Positions 16,665-24,988 of a DNA stretch of 64,000 nt are shown piece after piece. The stretch comes from a bacterium (lineage in GTDB: Bacteria; Actinomycetota; Acidimicrobiia; Acidimicrobiales; Bin134), in assembly GCA_026709025.1 (NCBI GenBank), contig JAPOTT010000005.1, forward strand, positions 58,321 through 122,320. The letters are read 5' to 3'. Within the stretch, counting starts at the first letter, position 1; each line of letters begins with the position of its first letter. The notes beneath the pieces are model-generated. The model saw only the letters and a list, made by a program, of their open reading frames with translations. It did no database searches and was not told the DNA's origin. Position numbers and translations under genes: made by a program.

Positions 16665-18005
16665 ATGCCCACCGACTTTGATGCGATATTCAAGGCATAC
16701 GACGTACGCGGCACGGTGGGAGATCAACTAGATGCCGATGGTGCTTGGGCCATTGGGGGTGCCTTCGCCCGATATGTTGCCAAAGAAGGCTCTACAGCCA
16801 TCTTGGTGGGCCGAGACATGCGACCTGAAAGCCCAGAATTGGCCTCAGCATTTGTACAAGGTGCCCTAGCCCACGGCATAGATGTGATCGATGTTGGCCT
16901 GTGTGCCACCGACATGTTGTATTTCGGTTCGGGCAGCTTAGGAATGCCAGGAGCAGTGTTCACAGCATCACACAACCCCGCTGGATACAACGGCATCAAG
17001 ATGTGTGGCGCCGGAGCTGCACCAATCAGTTCCACCAAGGGGCTGAACCAAATCAAAGAACTAGCAGTTGGTGGCCCCCAACTAGCACACACAAAAGGCA
17101 CGCTCACATCTCAAGACCTTCTAGGCAGCTATGTAACCCACGTTCGCTCGTTTGTGAATACCGCTGACCTCATGTCCCTGAAGGTAGTTGCCGACACCGC
17201 AAACGGCATGGGTGGTTTGGTGCTGCCAGCGGTGTTTGCCAGTTTGCCATTTCACCTAGATCATCTCTATCCGGAACTAGATGGTACCTTCCCCAACCAC
17301 CCTGCAGACCCTCTTCAGCCAGAAAACCAACGCGACCTGTGTGCCCGAGTACTCAAAACACAAGCTGATGTTGGCTTGGCCTTTGATGGTGATGCCGACC
17401 GGGTGTTCTTGGTGGATGAAAAGGCCCAGCCCATCTCAGGGTCTACCACCACCGCAATCATCGCCAAACTGCTACTTGAGCGGCACCCCAACGCTACGGT
17501 GCTGCACAACCTGATCTGTTCCAAAGCCGTACCCGAAGCCATATTGGAAGCTGGCGGTAAACCACTACGCACCAGGGTAGGGCACTCCTTCATCAAGCAG
17601 GTGATGGCTGAAACCAACGCTGTGTTTGGAGGAGAACACTCAGGCCACTACTACTTTCAACAAAACTACGGTGCCGACAGCGGGCTGATTGCAGCAGTAA
17701 TTGTGTTAGAAGCCCTAAGCCGCCACCCAGCGGGCCTAGCGGATTTGGTAGCCAGCCTAGAGCGCTATGCATCTTCAGGTGAGCTAAACACTAAGGTGGC
17801 CGATACTGATGCAGTGCTGGCTAAGGTGGCGGCCGCTTACCCGCAAGCCGCCCAAGACCATCTAGATGGGCTAACCGTAGATATGGGCGACTGGTGGTTC
17901 AACCTGCGTGCCTCCAACACCGAGCCGCTGTTGAGGCTCAACTTAGAAGCCGCCAGCGCTAGCGAGGTGCAAGCCAAGGTGGCTCAAGTACAGGGCCTGT
18001 TCTAA
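16665..18005 (+). CDS. manB: Phosphomannomutase/phosphoglucomutase
   Basis: An alpha-D-phosphohexomutase of 446 residues. It has 'KAYDVRGTV' at the start, the active-site phosphoserine loop 'TASHNPAGYNGIK', the Mg-binding 'DGDADR' loop, the sugar-specificity 'GGEHSGHYYF' loop, and a C-terminal phosphate-binding 'RASNTEPLLRLN'. The 'GEHSGH' form fits PMM/PGM enzymes acting on mannose and glucose phosphates. It supplies GDP-mannose precursors and possibly glucose-1-phosphate. It stands alone, before tRNA-Gly on the other strand. Confidence 0.93.
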   Translation: MPTDFDAIFKAYDVRGTVGDQLDADGAWAIGGAFARYVAKEGSTAILVGRDMRPESPELASAFVQGALAHGIDVIDVGLCATDMLYFGSGSLGMPGAVFTASHNPAGYNGIKMCGAGAAPISSTKGLNQIKELAVGGPQLAHTKGTLTSQDLLGSYVTHVRSFVNTADLMSLKVVADTANGMGGLVLPAVFASLPFHLDHLYPELDGTFPNHPADPLQPENQRDLCARVLKTQADVGLAFDGDADRVFLVDEKAQPISGSTTTAIIAKLLLERHPNATVLHNLICSKAVPEAILEAGGKPLRTRVGHSFIKQVMAETNAVFGGEHSGHYYFQQNYGADSGLIAAVIVLEALSRHPAGLADLVASLERYASSGELNTKVADTDAVLAKVAAAYPQAAQDHLDGLTVDMGDWWFNLRASNTEPLLRLNLEAASASEVQAKVAQVQGLF

Positions 18006-18057
18006 GCAATACCTGTAGCCCCGGTTGGAGATAACCCAACTAGCCCTGAGCAAACAG

Positions 18058-18128
18058 AGCGGGTGACGAGAATCGAACTCGCGTCATCAGCTTGGGAAGC
18101 TGAGGTTCTACCACTGAACTACACCCGC
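18058..18128 (-). tRNA. tRNA-Gly(CCC)
   Basis: On the minus strand, acceptor GCGGGTG pairs with CACCCGC and the discriminator is T. The D-arm is GTTC...GAAC. The anticodon arm TCAGC-TTCCCAA-GCTGA gives anticodon CCC. The T-arm is CGAG-TTCGATT-CTCG. CCA is not encoded. Confidence 0.93.
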
Positions 18129-18300
18129 TAATACAGATGGACTTTAGCCGCCTGCACACCAATTAGCCACAAACTAATGAGCCAACTTTAGGCCACACCC
18201 ACCCACCACCCCACAATGTGCCCTAGTACCCACCACCCAAGCTAAATATCACTGCTAAGGTTATGGAGAAAATCGTTTACCTAAAATAAGGAGGAGGATT

Positions 18301-19008
18301 ATCATCCAAGACGAACGATTTACCCGGCGGCTCTACACCCTAGCTGGAGCGGCGCGACTAGTAGGTATGAACCCTTCAACGCTTCGGACTTGGTCTCGTG
18401 GCTACGCAAAAACACGTACAGGTTGCGCGCAAGTAAATCAAAGTCCGGTTATCACAGCATTAGAAAGTAACTTTGAAGACCAACGCTCAATCCCTTTCAT
18501 CGGACTGGTTGAAGCAGCAGTGATCCAAGCATTTCGCAATACAGGTCTTCCCTTACAGCGCATCCGCAAGGCGCTTGCAATTCTCGCCCACGAAGGAGAG
18601 CTTACGCATGCGCTAGCATCGCGACAGTTATACAGTGATGGAGCGAGCGTACTGTACGACTACGCAACCCACAGCAATGACAAGCAACTCAGGCTACTCA
18701 CCGTGATTCACACCGGCCAGCGAGTGTTCCATGAAGTGATAGACACCTACCTAGAACGAATCACTTTTGGCGACACCTGGGCTACCGAACTTATTCTCCC
18801 TGTAACCACCCGGCGCCTGCTGCGTGTAGTACCCGAAGTGGCAGGGGGCGATGCGATGTTCATCGAAGGAAGCGCAACCCTCTCAGCAGTTACATCTCGA
18901 GCCAAAGCGGGCGAACCGCTACATTCCATAGCAGCTGACTTCGACACCCCCACAGACCACATCAAAGAAGCCCTAAGTGCCATCTGGCCGACGCAAAAAG
19001 CAGCCTAA
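18301..19008 (+). CDS. VapB45-like antitoxin (MerR-type HTH plus DUF433), non-ATG start
   Basis: A two-domain antitoxin. The N-terminal half has a MerR/HTH_17 helix-turn-helix ('RRLYTLAGAARLVGMNPSTLRTW'). The C-terminal half has a DUF433-like helix-turn-helix ending 'SIAADFDTPTDHIKEALSAI'. This layout matches VapB45 antitoxins of actinobacterial VapBC45 pairs. The ORF track begins at an internal ATG (18367) that cuts through the first HTH. In frame upstream there is a perfect AAGGAGGAGG (18288-18297), but the following codons are ATT ATC ATC, with no ATG, GTG or TTG. Initiation at ATC (18301) or a neighbour would give about 235 residues. The toxin gene overlaps its 3' end by 32 bases. A recent loss of the ATG is an alternative explanation. 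Confidence 0.78.
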   Translation: MIQDERFTRRLYTLAGAARLVGMNPSTLRTWSRGYAKTRTGCAQVNQSPVITALESNFEDQRSIPFIGLVEAAVIQAFRNTGLPLQRIRKALAILAHEGELTHALASRQLYSDGASVLYDYATHSNDKQLRLLTVIHTGQRVFHEVIDTYLERITFGDTWATELILPVTTRRLLRVVPEVAGGDAMFIEGSATLSAVTSRAKAGEPLHSIAADFDTPTDHIKEALSAIWPTQKAA

Positions 19009-19402
19009 CAAACCCCCACCTGTCTTCTTTTTGGATCGAAGTTTAGGACGCCACCTAATCGCTAAAGCGATTCTTGCAAAGGGCTACAAAGCGCTGACGA
19101 TGACAGAAGTGTACCCCAACGGCACCGACCAAAGAGTTGCTGATCCAGACTGGATGCTCAAGGCAGATCAAGAAGACTGGATAACATTGACCAAGGACTA
19201 CTCCGTGATTCGCGATCACCGGAACGTACTAGCTACCACCACATTACGAGTGTTTGCATACAACAACGCAAATATCACGGGCCCCAAAATGGTAGAACGC
19301 CTAGAGACCAACTTCAACCGAATCCTTCAAAAAGCTAACAAGCCTGGGCCCTACGTATACGTAATAGGTCGCGATAACCTAGAACTCCGCTGGCAACCAT
19401 AA
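18977..19402 (+). CDS. VapC45-like PIN-domain toxin
   Basis: A 141-residue protein of the PIN-like group found in VapC45. 'FFLDRSLG' supplies the first acidic residue, 'VADPDWMLKADQEDWITLTKD' carries the conserved DxxW and Asp pair, and 'IRDHRNVLATTTLRVFAYNN' follows. PIN toxins are Mg-dependent ribonucleases that cut RNA. The GTG start (18977) overlaps the antitoxin gene by 32 bases, an arrangement that couples translation of the two. The order antitoxin then toxin is normal for this class. Confidence 0.78.
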   Translation: MPSGRRKKQPNKPPPVFFLDRSLGRHLIAKAILAKGYKALTMTEVYPNGTDQRVADPDWMLKADQEDWITLTKDYSVIRDHRNVLATTTLRVFAYNNANITGPKMVERLETNFNRILQKANKPGPYVYVIGRDNLELRWQP

Positions 19403-19423
19403 GCTCCTCCCCACAACCACCCC

Positions 19424-20383
19424 TTAGGGAATGAGCACCACTTTGCCCAGCTTGCCTGGGGCAACAAAGTACTCATACGCCTCTGCGGCATCGCTGAGCG
19501 CAAAGGTGCGAGCCACGGGCACGGCTACTTTGCCTTTAGACACCAACGCCAACACATGACGCTCCAACGCTCGGGCTACCAGAGCGCGCTGTTCCAAAGA
19601 CCTCGGCCGTAGCGTAGAACCCAACAACCGCGCCCTCTTCACCATCAACAACGCCAAATTTACAGGTACCTCTGCCCCAGCACCCACGCCGATGATCATG
19701 ATGCGGCCCCCTGTTATGAGCGCCCGTAGGTTAGCTGGCCAATTTGGTGCTCCCACCAACTCCAAAATCACCTCATAAGGGCCTGCATCTAGAAACTCCT
19801 CGGGAGCTATGGCCTTTGCTCCTAAATCGCCAACGGCTCTACGATTAGCCGGGTTACGCACAGTAGCCGTCACCTCAGCCCCCGCAGCCACGCCTAGTTG
19901 CACTGCAGCAGTGCCCACTCCACCAGCGGCACCGTGGATACACACGCGCTCTCCCATTGCCAAGCCCGCTTGGGTAAACAAAGCATCATGTGCGGTAGCA
20001 AAAACCTCGCTAAAGCCTCCCGCACAAGCCCATAGCTCGTCTTGTGTGGCTTTTTTGGCCCAAACCTGCGGCAACGCCATGGCCAAAGGTTCGTCTACGA
20101 GGCAATACTCAGCTTGACCTCCACCTTGAACTACGGCCATTACTTGGTCGCCCACAGCAAAACGCCTACAGCCCTCACCTGTGGCAACCACCTCACCTGC
20201 CATCTCCAGCCCGGCAACACTAGAAGCCCCAGGGGGCGGGTTGTAGCGACCTTGCATTTGGGCTATATCGGCACCGTTTAGCCCTGCGGCACGCACCTCC
20301 ACCAAAATTTGCCCGTAACCCGGTTTCGGTGTGTCTACCTGCGCCACTTGAACTTGCCCATCAGAAAAAACCACTGCTCGCAT
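19424..20383 (-). CDS. NAD(P)H:quinone oxidoreductase, PIG3-type MDR
   Basis: A zinc-free medium-chain dehydrogenase/reductase of 319 residues. 'AAGLNGADIAQMQGRYNPPPGASSVAGLEMAGEV' is the signature of the PIG3/Qor group. The Rossmann motif is 'HGAAGGVGTAAVQLG'. 'GSTLRPRSLEQRALVA' is also family-typical. It reduces quinones or other electrophilic carbonyls with NADPH. It is convergent with the toxin gene and divergent from dcd. Confidence 0.88.
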   Translation of the reverse strand: MRAVVFSDGQVQVAQVDTPKPGYGQILVEVRAAGLNGADIAQMQGRYNPPPGASSVAGLEMAGEVVATGEGCRRFAVGDQVMAVVQGGGQAEYCLVDEPLAMALPQVWAKKATQDELWACAGGFSEVFATAHDALFTQAGLAMGERVCIHGAAGGVGTAAVQLGVAAGAEVTATVRNPANRRAVGDLGAKAIAPEEFLDAGPYEVILELVGAPNWPANLRALITGGRIMIIGVGAGAEVPVNLALLMVKRARLLGSTLRPRSLEQRALVARALERHVLALVSKGKVAVPVARTFALSDAAEAYEYFVAPGKLGKVVLIP

Positions 20384-20495
20384 CAGCCCATAGTGTATTT
20401 GAGCGACGGAGGCGATTTGAGTGCCGTAGGATATGTGATGTGCCGTAGGCTTAGCCGATGCTCATACAAACAAGTTGCCTACCAAAGAAGTTTTT

Positions 20496-21056
20496 GTGAT
20501 TCTCTCAGACGTGTCCATCCGCGAAATGCTTCAACAAGGTCGCATTCAGATCGACCCCCTAACAGACGATGCCATACAACCTTCCTCGGTAGACCTACGC
20601 ATCGACAGGCACTTCTTGGTTTTCCGTAATCACACCGAGGGCCTGATTGATGTGAAGAGAAACCTAGATGCTCTCACCGAACCGGTGGAGATTGCACCTG
20701 AAGGCGTATTTATATTGCACCCAGGCGAGTTTGTGTTGGGGGCCACCTTGGAGCGGGTGCAACTACCAGACAATCTAGTGGCCAGGCTAGAGGGGAAATC
20801 CTCGCTAGGTCGCCTAGGTTTGCTAATTCACTCCACCGCTGGATTTGTGGATGCAGGCTGGAACGGGCACCTCACCTTGGAGTTGTCTAACGTAGCTACC
20901 TTGCCCATCACGCTTTATCCGGGCATGAAGATCGGACAGATCTCCTTTATTGCTATGACCACGCCAGCCAAAAACCCCTACGGCTCAACCGAAGCCAAAT
21001 CCAAATACCAAAACCAATTCGGCCCGGTTGCCTCGCGCTATTGGGAAAATTGGTAA
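20496..21056 (+). CDS. dcd: dCTP deaminase (possibly bifunctional)
   Basis: A 186-residue trimeric enzyme converting dCTP to dUTP (or dUMP in bifunctional forms). It has 'IQPSSVDLRID', 'GKSSLGRLGLLIHSTAGFVD' with the catalytic Glu-Arg region, and 'GHLTLELSNVATLPITLYPGMKIGQISF'. The closing segment resembles the Mycobacterium tuberculosis/Methanocaldococcus bifunctional type. The track begins at a TTG (20475). The GTG at 20496 gives the normal start 'VILSDVSIREML' and has AAAGAAG about six bases upstream, so it is preferred. Confidence 0.93.
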   Translation: MILSDVSIREMLQQGRIQIDPLTDDAIQPSSVDLRIDRHFLVFRNHTEGLIDVKRNLDALTEPVEIAPEGVFILHPGEFVLGATLERVQLPDNLVARLEGKSSLGRLGLLIHSTAGFVDAGWNGHLTLELSNVATLPITLYPGMKIGQISFIAMTTPAKNPYGSTEAKSKYQNQFGPVASRYWENW

Positions 21057-21101
21057 CTCAAAACAAAACAACGAAGCACAACCAACAGGCACAAACGTTA
21101 G

Positions 21102-21175
<74 letters not shown>

Positions 21176-21244
21176 TTGAGTGAAACCTCTACTATAACCG
21201 GTTTGCGAAGAACTGTCATCTCGTTTTTTGCCGAATAACAACTT

Positions 21245-21290
21245 CGCACCCCTCAACACCATCGCACCCCTCAGCACCATCACACCCCTA
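21245..21290. repeat. 18-bp tandem repeat, about 2.5 copies
   Basis: CGCACCCCTCAACACCAT and CGCACCCCTCAGCACCAT follow each other directly, then a partial third copy CACACCCCTA runs into the stop codon of the secreted-protein gene. The function is unknown. It may be slippage or part of a 3' untranslated region. Confidence 0.7.
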
Positions 21291-22223
21291 GATAACTGGC
21301 CGAGGTGCTCCTAGTGCTTGAATTTCCGCCACGCCTATGCGATGAGGCTTGGCGTTTAGGGCCTGCACAGGCACCACGGGCAATGGGCCAGTACAAGCCT
21401 GGCCGTTTAGGTTGCAGCTCACCGATACTTCCCAATACGCGGTGAGCCGTACCTCATAGCGCAAATCCAACGACCCTACCGACGACTGCTGGTAGAAGTG
21501 AACACACTTGGAAAGCTGATCGAACGGGTCGTAGGAGATGTCAAAGGGCACCACCTCGGCTTCATCGCACCACAACCTTTTGCCGTCGCCCATATCTATA
21601 CGCAAAAACCCCTTACGCCGTGGCTTCGCGGTAGCGGTCAGGGTGATCTCATTGCCCTCTAGGTTGGTTGTGATCGTCTTCGATACCGGCGCTTTTTGGG
21701 TTGGATGTAACCACACAAAGGTTGGAATATGCACGATGGTCACATGCAACGGTGCCATCAAGATGTGTGGCGCAGGAATAGATAGCTCGCCCCACACCTC
21801 TTGGGTGATGCGGCCAACATCGGTACCAGATACTGGCGCTGAATCCTGTTTGGGTTTTGGACGATACACCCAAAACTTCACCAGTTCCTGTTTGTTACCC
21901 TTTTGACAGAACTTGAACACGTATACCTCTAAGTTGTCGGGAACAACGCCTAGATCTACCTTCATCCATGCCAATAACTGCGACAGGTTGCCCTGCCTCC
22001 AATAGCAACGTGGTTTGGATTTGGCGGCTAGCCCAGCAGCGGGCTGCTGCTTAGCCGATTCCGCAGAAGATTCCACTTGCACCCAAGCCCAGAGATCCAC
22101 ATCCCCATCTTGGGCTGTAGCTGCCGACCCGTCGCTTAACTCCTGTCCAGCAGCTGAGGTACCCACACTGGCCAACACCAGCACAAAGACCCCAAAAAAC
22201 ACCAACGGTTTAACGCCTCGCAT
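21288..22223 (-). CDS. Secreted hypothetical protein
   Basis: A 311-residue exported protein. It has a classic signal peptide: basic 'MRGVK', a hydrophobic core to about residue 22, and an 'ASVGTSAAGQ' cleavage region. The mature part has about six cysteines and a beta-rich stretch ('KTITTNLEGNEITLTATAKP') that resembles an Ig- or PKD-like fold, but no family is recognised. AAGGGAAG lies five bases before the ATG. The about 147-bp gap upstream contains two GGGGGAAG copies and probably the promoter. Confidence 0.6.
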   Translation of the reverse strand: MRGVKPLVFFGVFVLVLASVGTSAAGQELSDGSAATAQDGDVDLWAWVQVESSAESAKQQPAAGLAAKSKPRCYWRQGNLSQLLAWMKVDLGVVPDNLEVYVFKFCQKGNKQELVKFWVYRPKPKQDSAPVSGTDVGRITQEVWGELSIPAPHILMAPLHVTIVHIPTFVWLHPTQKAPVSKTITTNLEGNEITLTATAKPRRKGFLRIDMGDGKRLWCDEAEVVPFDISYDPFDQLSKCVHFYQQSSVGSLDLRYEVRLTAYWEVSVSCNLNGQACTGPLPVVPVQALNAKPHRIGVAEIQALGAPRPVI

Positions 22224-22370
22224 TGAACTTCCCTTCGCATAATTGGAGGCGCACTTAGCGCGATAAGGGGGAAGTTCAGAAGGGGGAAGCGCAACTGAAG
22301 ACCTAAACTCTGCTACACAAAACAGTGCATGTCAATAGGCAATTTCAGTTAATCAAAATCAATCACATCT

Positions 22371-23531
22371 TTAGCGATCTGGCTTAATAAGAACACGGCT
22401 TACCAACAAGCCTGCTAATGAGAAGCAGCCACCCACAAAAAAGGCCCCTGAGTAAGACGACACAGCCACCACGCCGCCCAACAAGAAGCTGCCGATGCCT
22501 ACAGCCAAATCAAAGGCGATGGTAAAGGTGGCAATAGCCTGGCTGCGTTTGTTGAACGGTGCCGAATCCACGGCCATCACAAACAAAGCAGGAAACAAAA
22601 ACGCCTGTCCGATAGCCAAAAACACAGCACCCACAAACACCCCCGGCACCTGCTGCCAAAAGGTCAACACCCACAAACCGATCAGCGAAGCTACAAACGC
22701 CATTGCGCTGGTGCGCCGTGGGCCTAATCGGTCTGGCAAACGAGCCAACACAATCCTCAGGCTCACCACAACTATTGCAAGGGTGGCAAACACCAAGCCT
22801 GAGCGGGCAAAGCCAATATCTTCCACATACAGTTCGGCAAATGCCAAAAATCCCGAGAAGCCCATGAGCCCACAGCCCAACAGCACCGCCGGGCGAAGGG
22901 CGGGTCGGTGGATGAAGGTGTCGGGCCAAGCCAAAGGGGCTTTCTCCGGGCGACCTTGAACGGCGGTTGCACCGAGCAAAGTGGCTCCCACGCACAACAA
23001 CCCGCCGGTTATCCAAACAGCGTTATAGCTAACCGTGTCTGCTATCTGCTCTCCTATGAGCGGCCCACAAGCTAACCCAACATACACCACCACAGAGAAA
23101 TAAGATGTGGCCTCACCCCGGCGATCCTCAGGGGCGTTGTCTTGAATAACCGAAGCTAAACCCACAAAGAATGCGGCCTCGCCTAAGCCAGTCAAAAACC
23201 TAAACAGCAATGCCACCGCTACTGTGGATACCCAAAGATTGCCCAGCAACCCACAGCCCACACACACCGCACCACAAACAACCAAAAAGCGCCGCCCCAA
23301 AGAATCGCCTAAGGGCCCCACAATGGGACGAGACAAAGCGGCGCTCACCCCGAAGCCACCCACCACAATACCCACTGCCACCGGACCACCGCTCAGTTCG
23401 TTCTCTACAAAAGCTGGCAGCACAGGAATAGCCAACCCCAGCGAAACAAAGTACAAGAGGCCGCAAACACATTGCAGCACAAATCGCGAGGTGAACAGCG
23501 GCTGTTTATGGGTTACAAGCCGCTCAGGCAC
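22371..23531 (-). CDS. MFS transporter
   Basis: A 386-residue major facilitator with about 12 hydrophobic spans. The loop 2-3 motif A appears as 'GPLGDSLGRRFLVV', and a related 'ARLPDRLGPRRTS' occurs in the second half, as expected for the two six-helix bundles. It resembles drug/metabolite efflux proteins of the DHA1 type, but the substrate cannot be read from sequence. It starts at GTG (23531), divergent from otsA. Confidence 0.85.
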   Translation of the reverse strand: MPERLVTHKQPLFTSRFVLQCVCGLLYFVSLGLAIPVLPAFVENELSGGPVAVGIVVGGFGVSAALSRPIVGPLGDSLGRRFLVVCGAVCVGCGLLGNLWVSTVAVALLFRFLTGLGEAAFFVGLASVIQDNAPEDRRGEATSYFSVVVYVGLACGPLIGEQIADTVSYNAVWITGGLLCVGATLLGATAVQGRPEKAPLAWPDTFIHRPALRPAVLLGCGLMGFSGFLAFAELYVEDIGFARSGLVFATLAIVVVSLRIVLARLPDRLGPRRTSAMAFVASLIGLWVLTFWQQVPGVFVGAVFLAIGQAFLFPALFVMAVDSAPFNKRSQAIATFTIAFDLAVGIGSFLLGGVVAVSSYSGAFFVGGCFSLAGLLVSRVLIKPDR

Positions 23532-23590
23532 TCCACCTAATCTAACCCAAGATGCGGCTAGGTATGCCTGCCACGCGATATTTTTCCTAC

Positions 23591-24988
23591 ATGGTAACTA
23601 GCCCCCAAAAATGGCAGTTTGTTCTGGTAGCCAATCGTCTGCCAGTTAGGCGACTCTGGGAGGGCGAACAAACCAAGTGGGTTCCCAGCCCCGGGGGGTT
23701 GGTGTCTGCGCTGCGTCCGGTTATGGCAGGCAACCCCAATGCGGTTTGGGTGGGTTGGTCGGGGGTTCCCGGCGCTGGCGCAGACCCCTTTGAGATGGAC
23801 GGCTTTCAATGTCACCCGCTTAGCATTAGCCAGGGAGAGATTCAACTGTTCTACGAGGGGTTCTCCAATGCCACCTTATGGCCCTTGTTCCATGATGCCC
23901 TCGTTCCCCCCGAATACCACCGCACTTGGTGGGATTCCTATCGAAGCGTAAACGAGCGTTATGCCAAAGTAGCGGCCGAGTTGGCAGGCCCCGGTGCAAC
24001 AGTTTGGATACACGATTACCACCTGTTGTTGGTTCCCGGGCTTTTGCGGGAGATGCGGCCCGACCTGCGTATCGGCTTTTTCTTACACATTCCTTTTCCC
24101 GCTTGGGAGTTGTACATCCGCATGCCTTGGCGCTACGAGATCATTGAAGGCTTGTTGGGCGCAAACCTAATCGGACTCCAAACACCCCTAGGTGCGGATA
24201 ACTTCTTCCGAGCTACCTCGCGGATAACCGGAGCCAAAACCAGCGGCAAAACCATCGTTTATGCGGGACGCACAACTCAAGTGGGCATCTTCCCTATCGG
24301 CATAGACACCAATCGAGTAAATGACCTTCTAGAAGACCCCACAGTACAAGCCCGAGCCGCAGATATCCGCCAAAGCCTCGGCTCGCCGCAAACCGTCATG
24401 TTAGGGGTAGACCGCTTGGACTACACCAAGGGTATCGAGGTTAGGTTGCGGGCATTTCGGGAGTTGCTAGCCGAGGGCAGGCTGTCGCCAGATCGCTGCA
24501 CTCTCATACAGATTGCCGAGCCCAGCCGCTCACAGGTAACTGGTTACGCCGAGGTGCGCCGAGCAGTAGAACAGCTTGTTGGAGATGTGAACGGTAACTT
24601 TGGCATAATGGGCCGTCCAGTAGTGCATTACCTGCACCAAAGCCATCCCATTTCTGAGCTAGTGGCCATGTACTCTATTGCAGACGTGATGTTGGTAACC
24701 CCCCTTAGAGATGGCATGAACCTAGTAGCCAAAGAGTACGTAGCTAGCCGAACCGACAACACCGGGGTGTTGGTGCTGTCTGAGTTCACCGGTGCAGCTC
24801 ACGAGCTACGCACTGCCGAGTTAGTGAATCCCCATGACATTGAGGGGCTGAAATCGGCAATGGTGGCCGCAACCCACCGCAGCAGCGGTGAATCCGCAAA
24901 AGCCATGAAGCCCATGAGACGAGTGGTGCTATCCAAAACCGCCCAAGCTTGGGCCGAAAACTTCTTGACAAAACTGGAAGCCTGCTGA
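23591..24988 (+). CDS. otsA: Trehalose-6-phosphate synthase (GT20)
   Basis: A 465-residue retaining glycosyltransferase making trehalose-6-phosphate from a nucleotide-glucose and glucose-6-phosphate. '[10 protein letters not shown]', '[11 protein letters not shown]', '[21 protein letters not shown]', '[12 protein letters not shown]', '[16 protein letters not shown]' and '[14 protein letters not shown]' are the GT20 motifs in order. The track start (23552) adds 13 residues. ATG 23591 ('[18 protein letters not shown]') fits better, though neither has a strong Shine-Dalgarno. The stop overlaps the next gene by one base (TGATG), so synthase and phosphatase are translationally coupled. Confidence 0.93.
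   Translation: MVTSPQKWQFVLVANRLPVRRLWEGEQTKWVPSPGGLVSALRPVMAGNPNAVWVGWSGVPGAGADPFEMDGFQCHPLSISQGEIQLFYEGFSNATLWPLFHDALVPPEYHRTWWDSYRSVNERYAKVAAELAGPGATVWIHDYHLLLVPGLLREMRPDLRIGFFLHIPFPAWELYIRMPWRYEIIEGLLGANLIGLQTPLGADNFFRATSRITGAKTSGKTIVYAGRTTQVGIFPIGIDTNRVNDLLEDPTVQARAADIRQSLGSPQTVMLGVDRLDYTKGIEVRLRAFRELLAEGRLSPDRCTLIQIAEPSRSQVTGYAEVRRAVEQLVGDVNGNFGIMGRPVVHYLHQSHPISELVAMYSIADVMLVTPLRDGMNLVAKEYVASRTDNTGVLVLSEFTGAAHELRTAELVNPHDIEGLKSAMVAATHRSSGESAKAMKPMRRVVLSKTAQAWAENFLTKLEAC

Noticed and set aside
18263-18289. 8-codon leader peptide (MEKIVYLK) before the antitoxin
   Set aside because: It has no RBS, and its stop merely touches the antitoxin's Shine-Dalgarno; too short to support.
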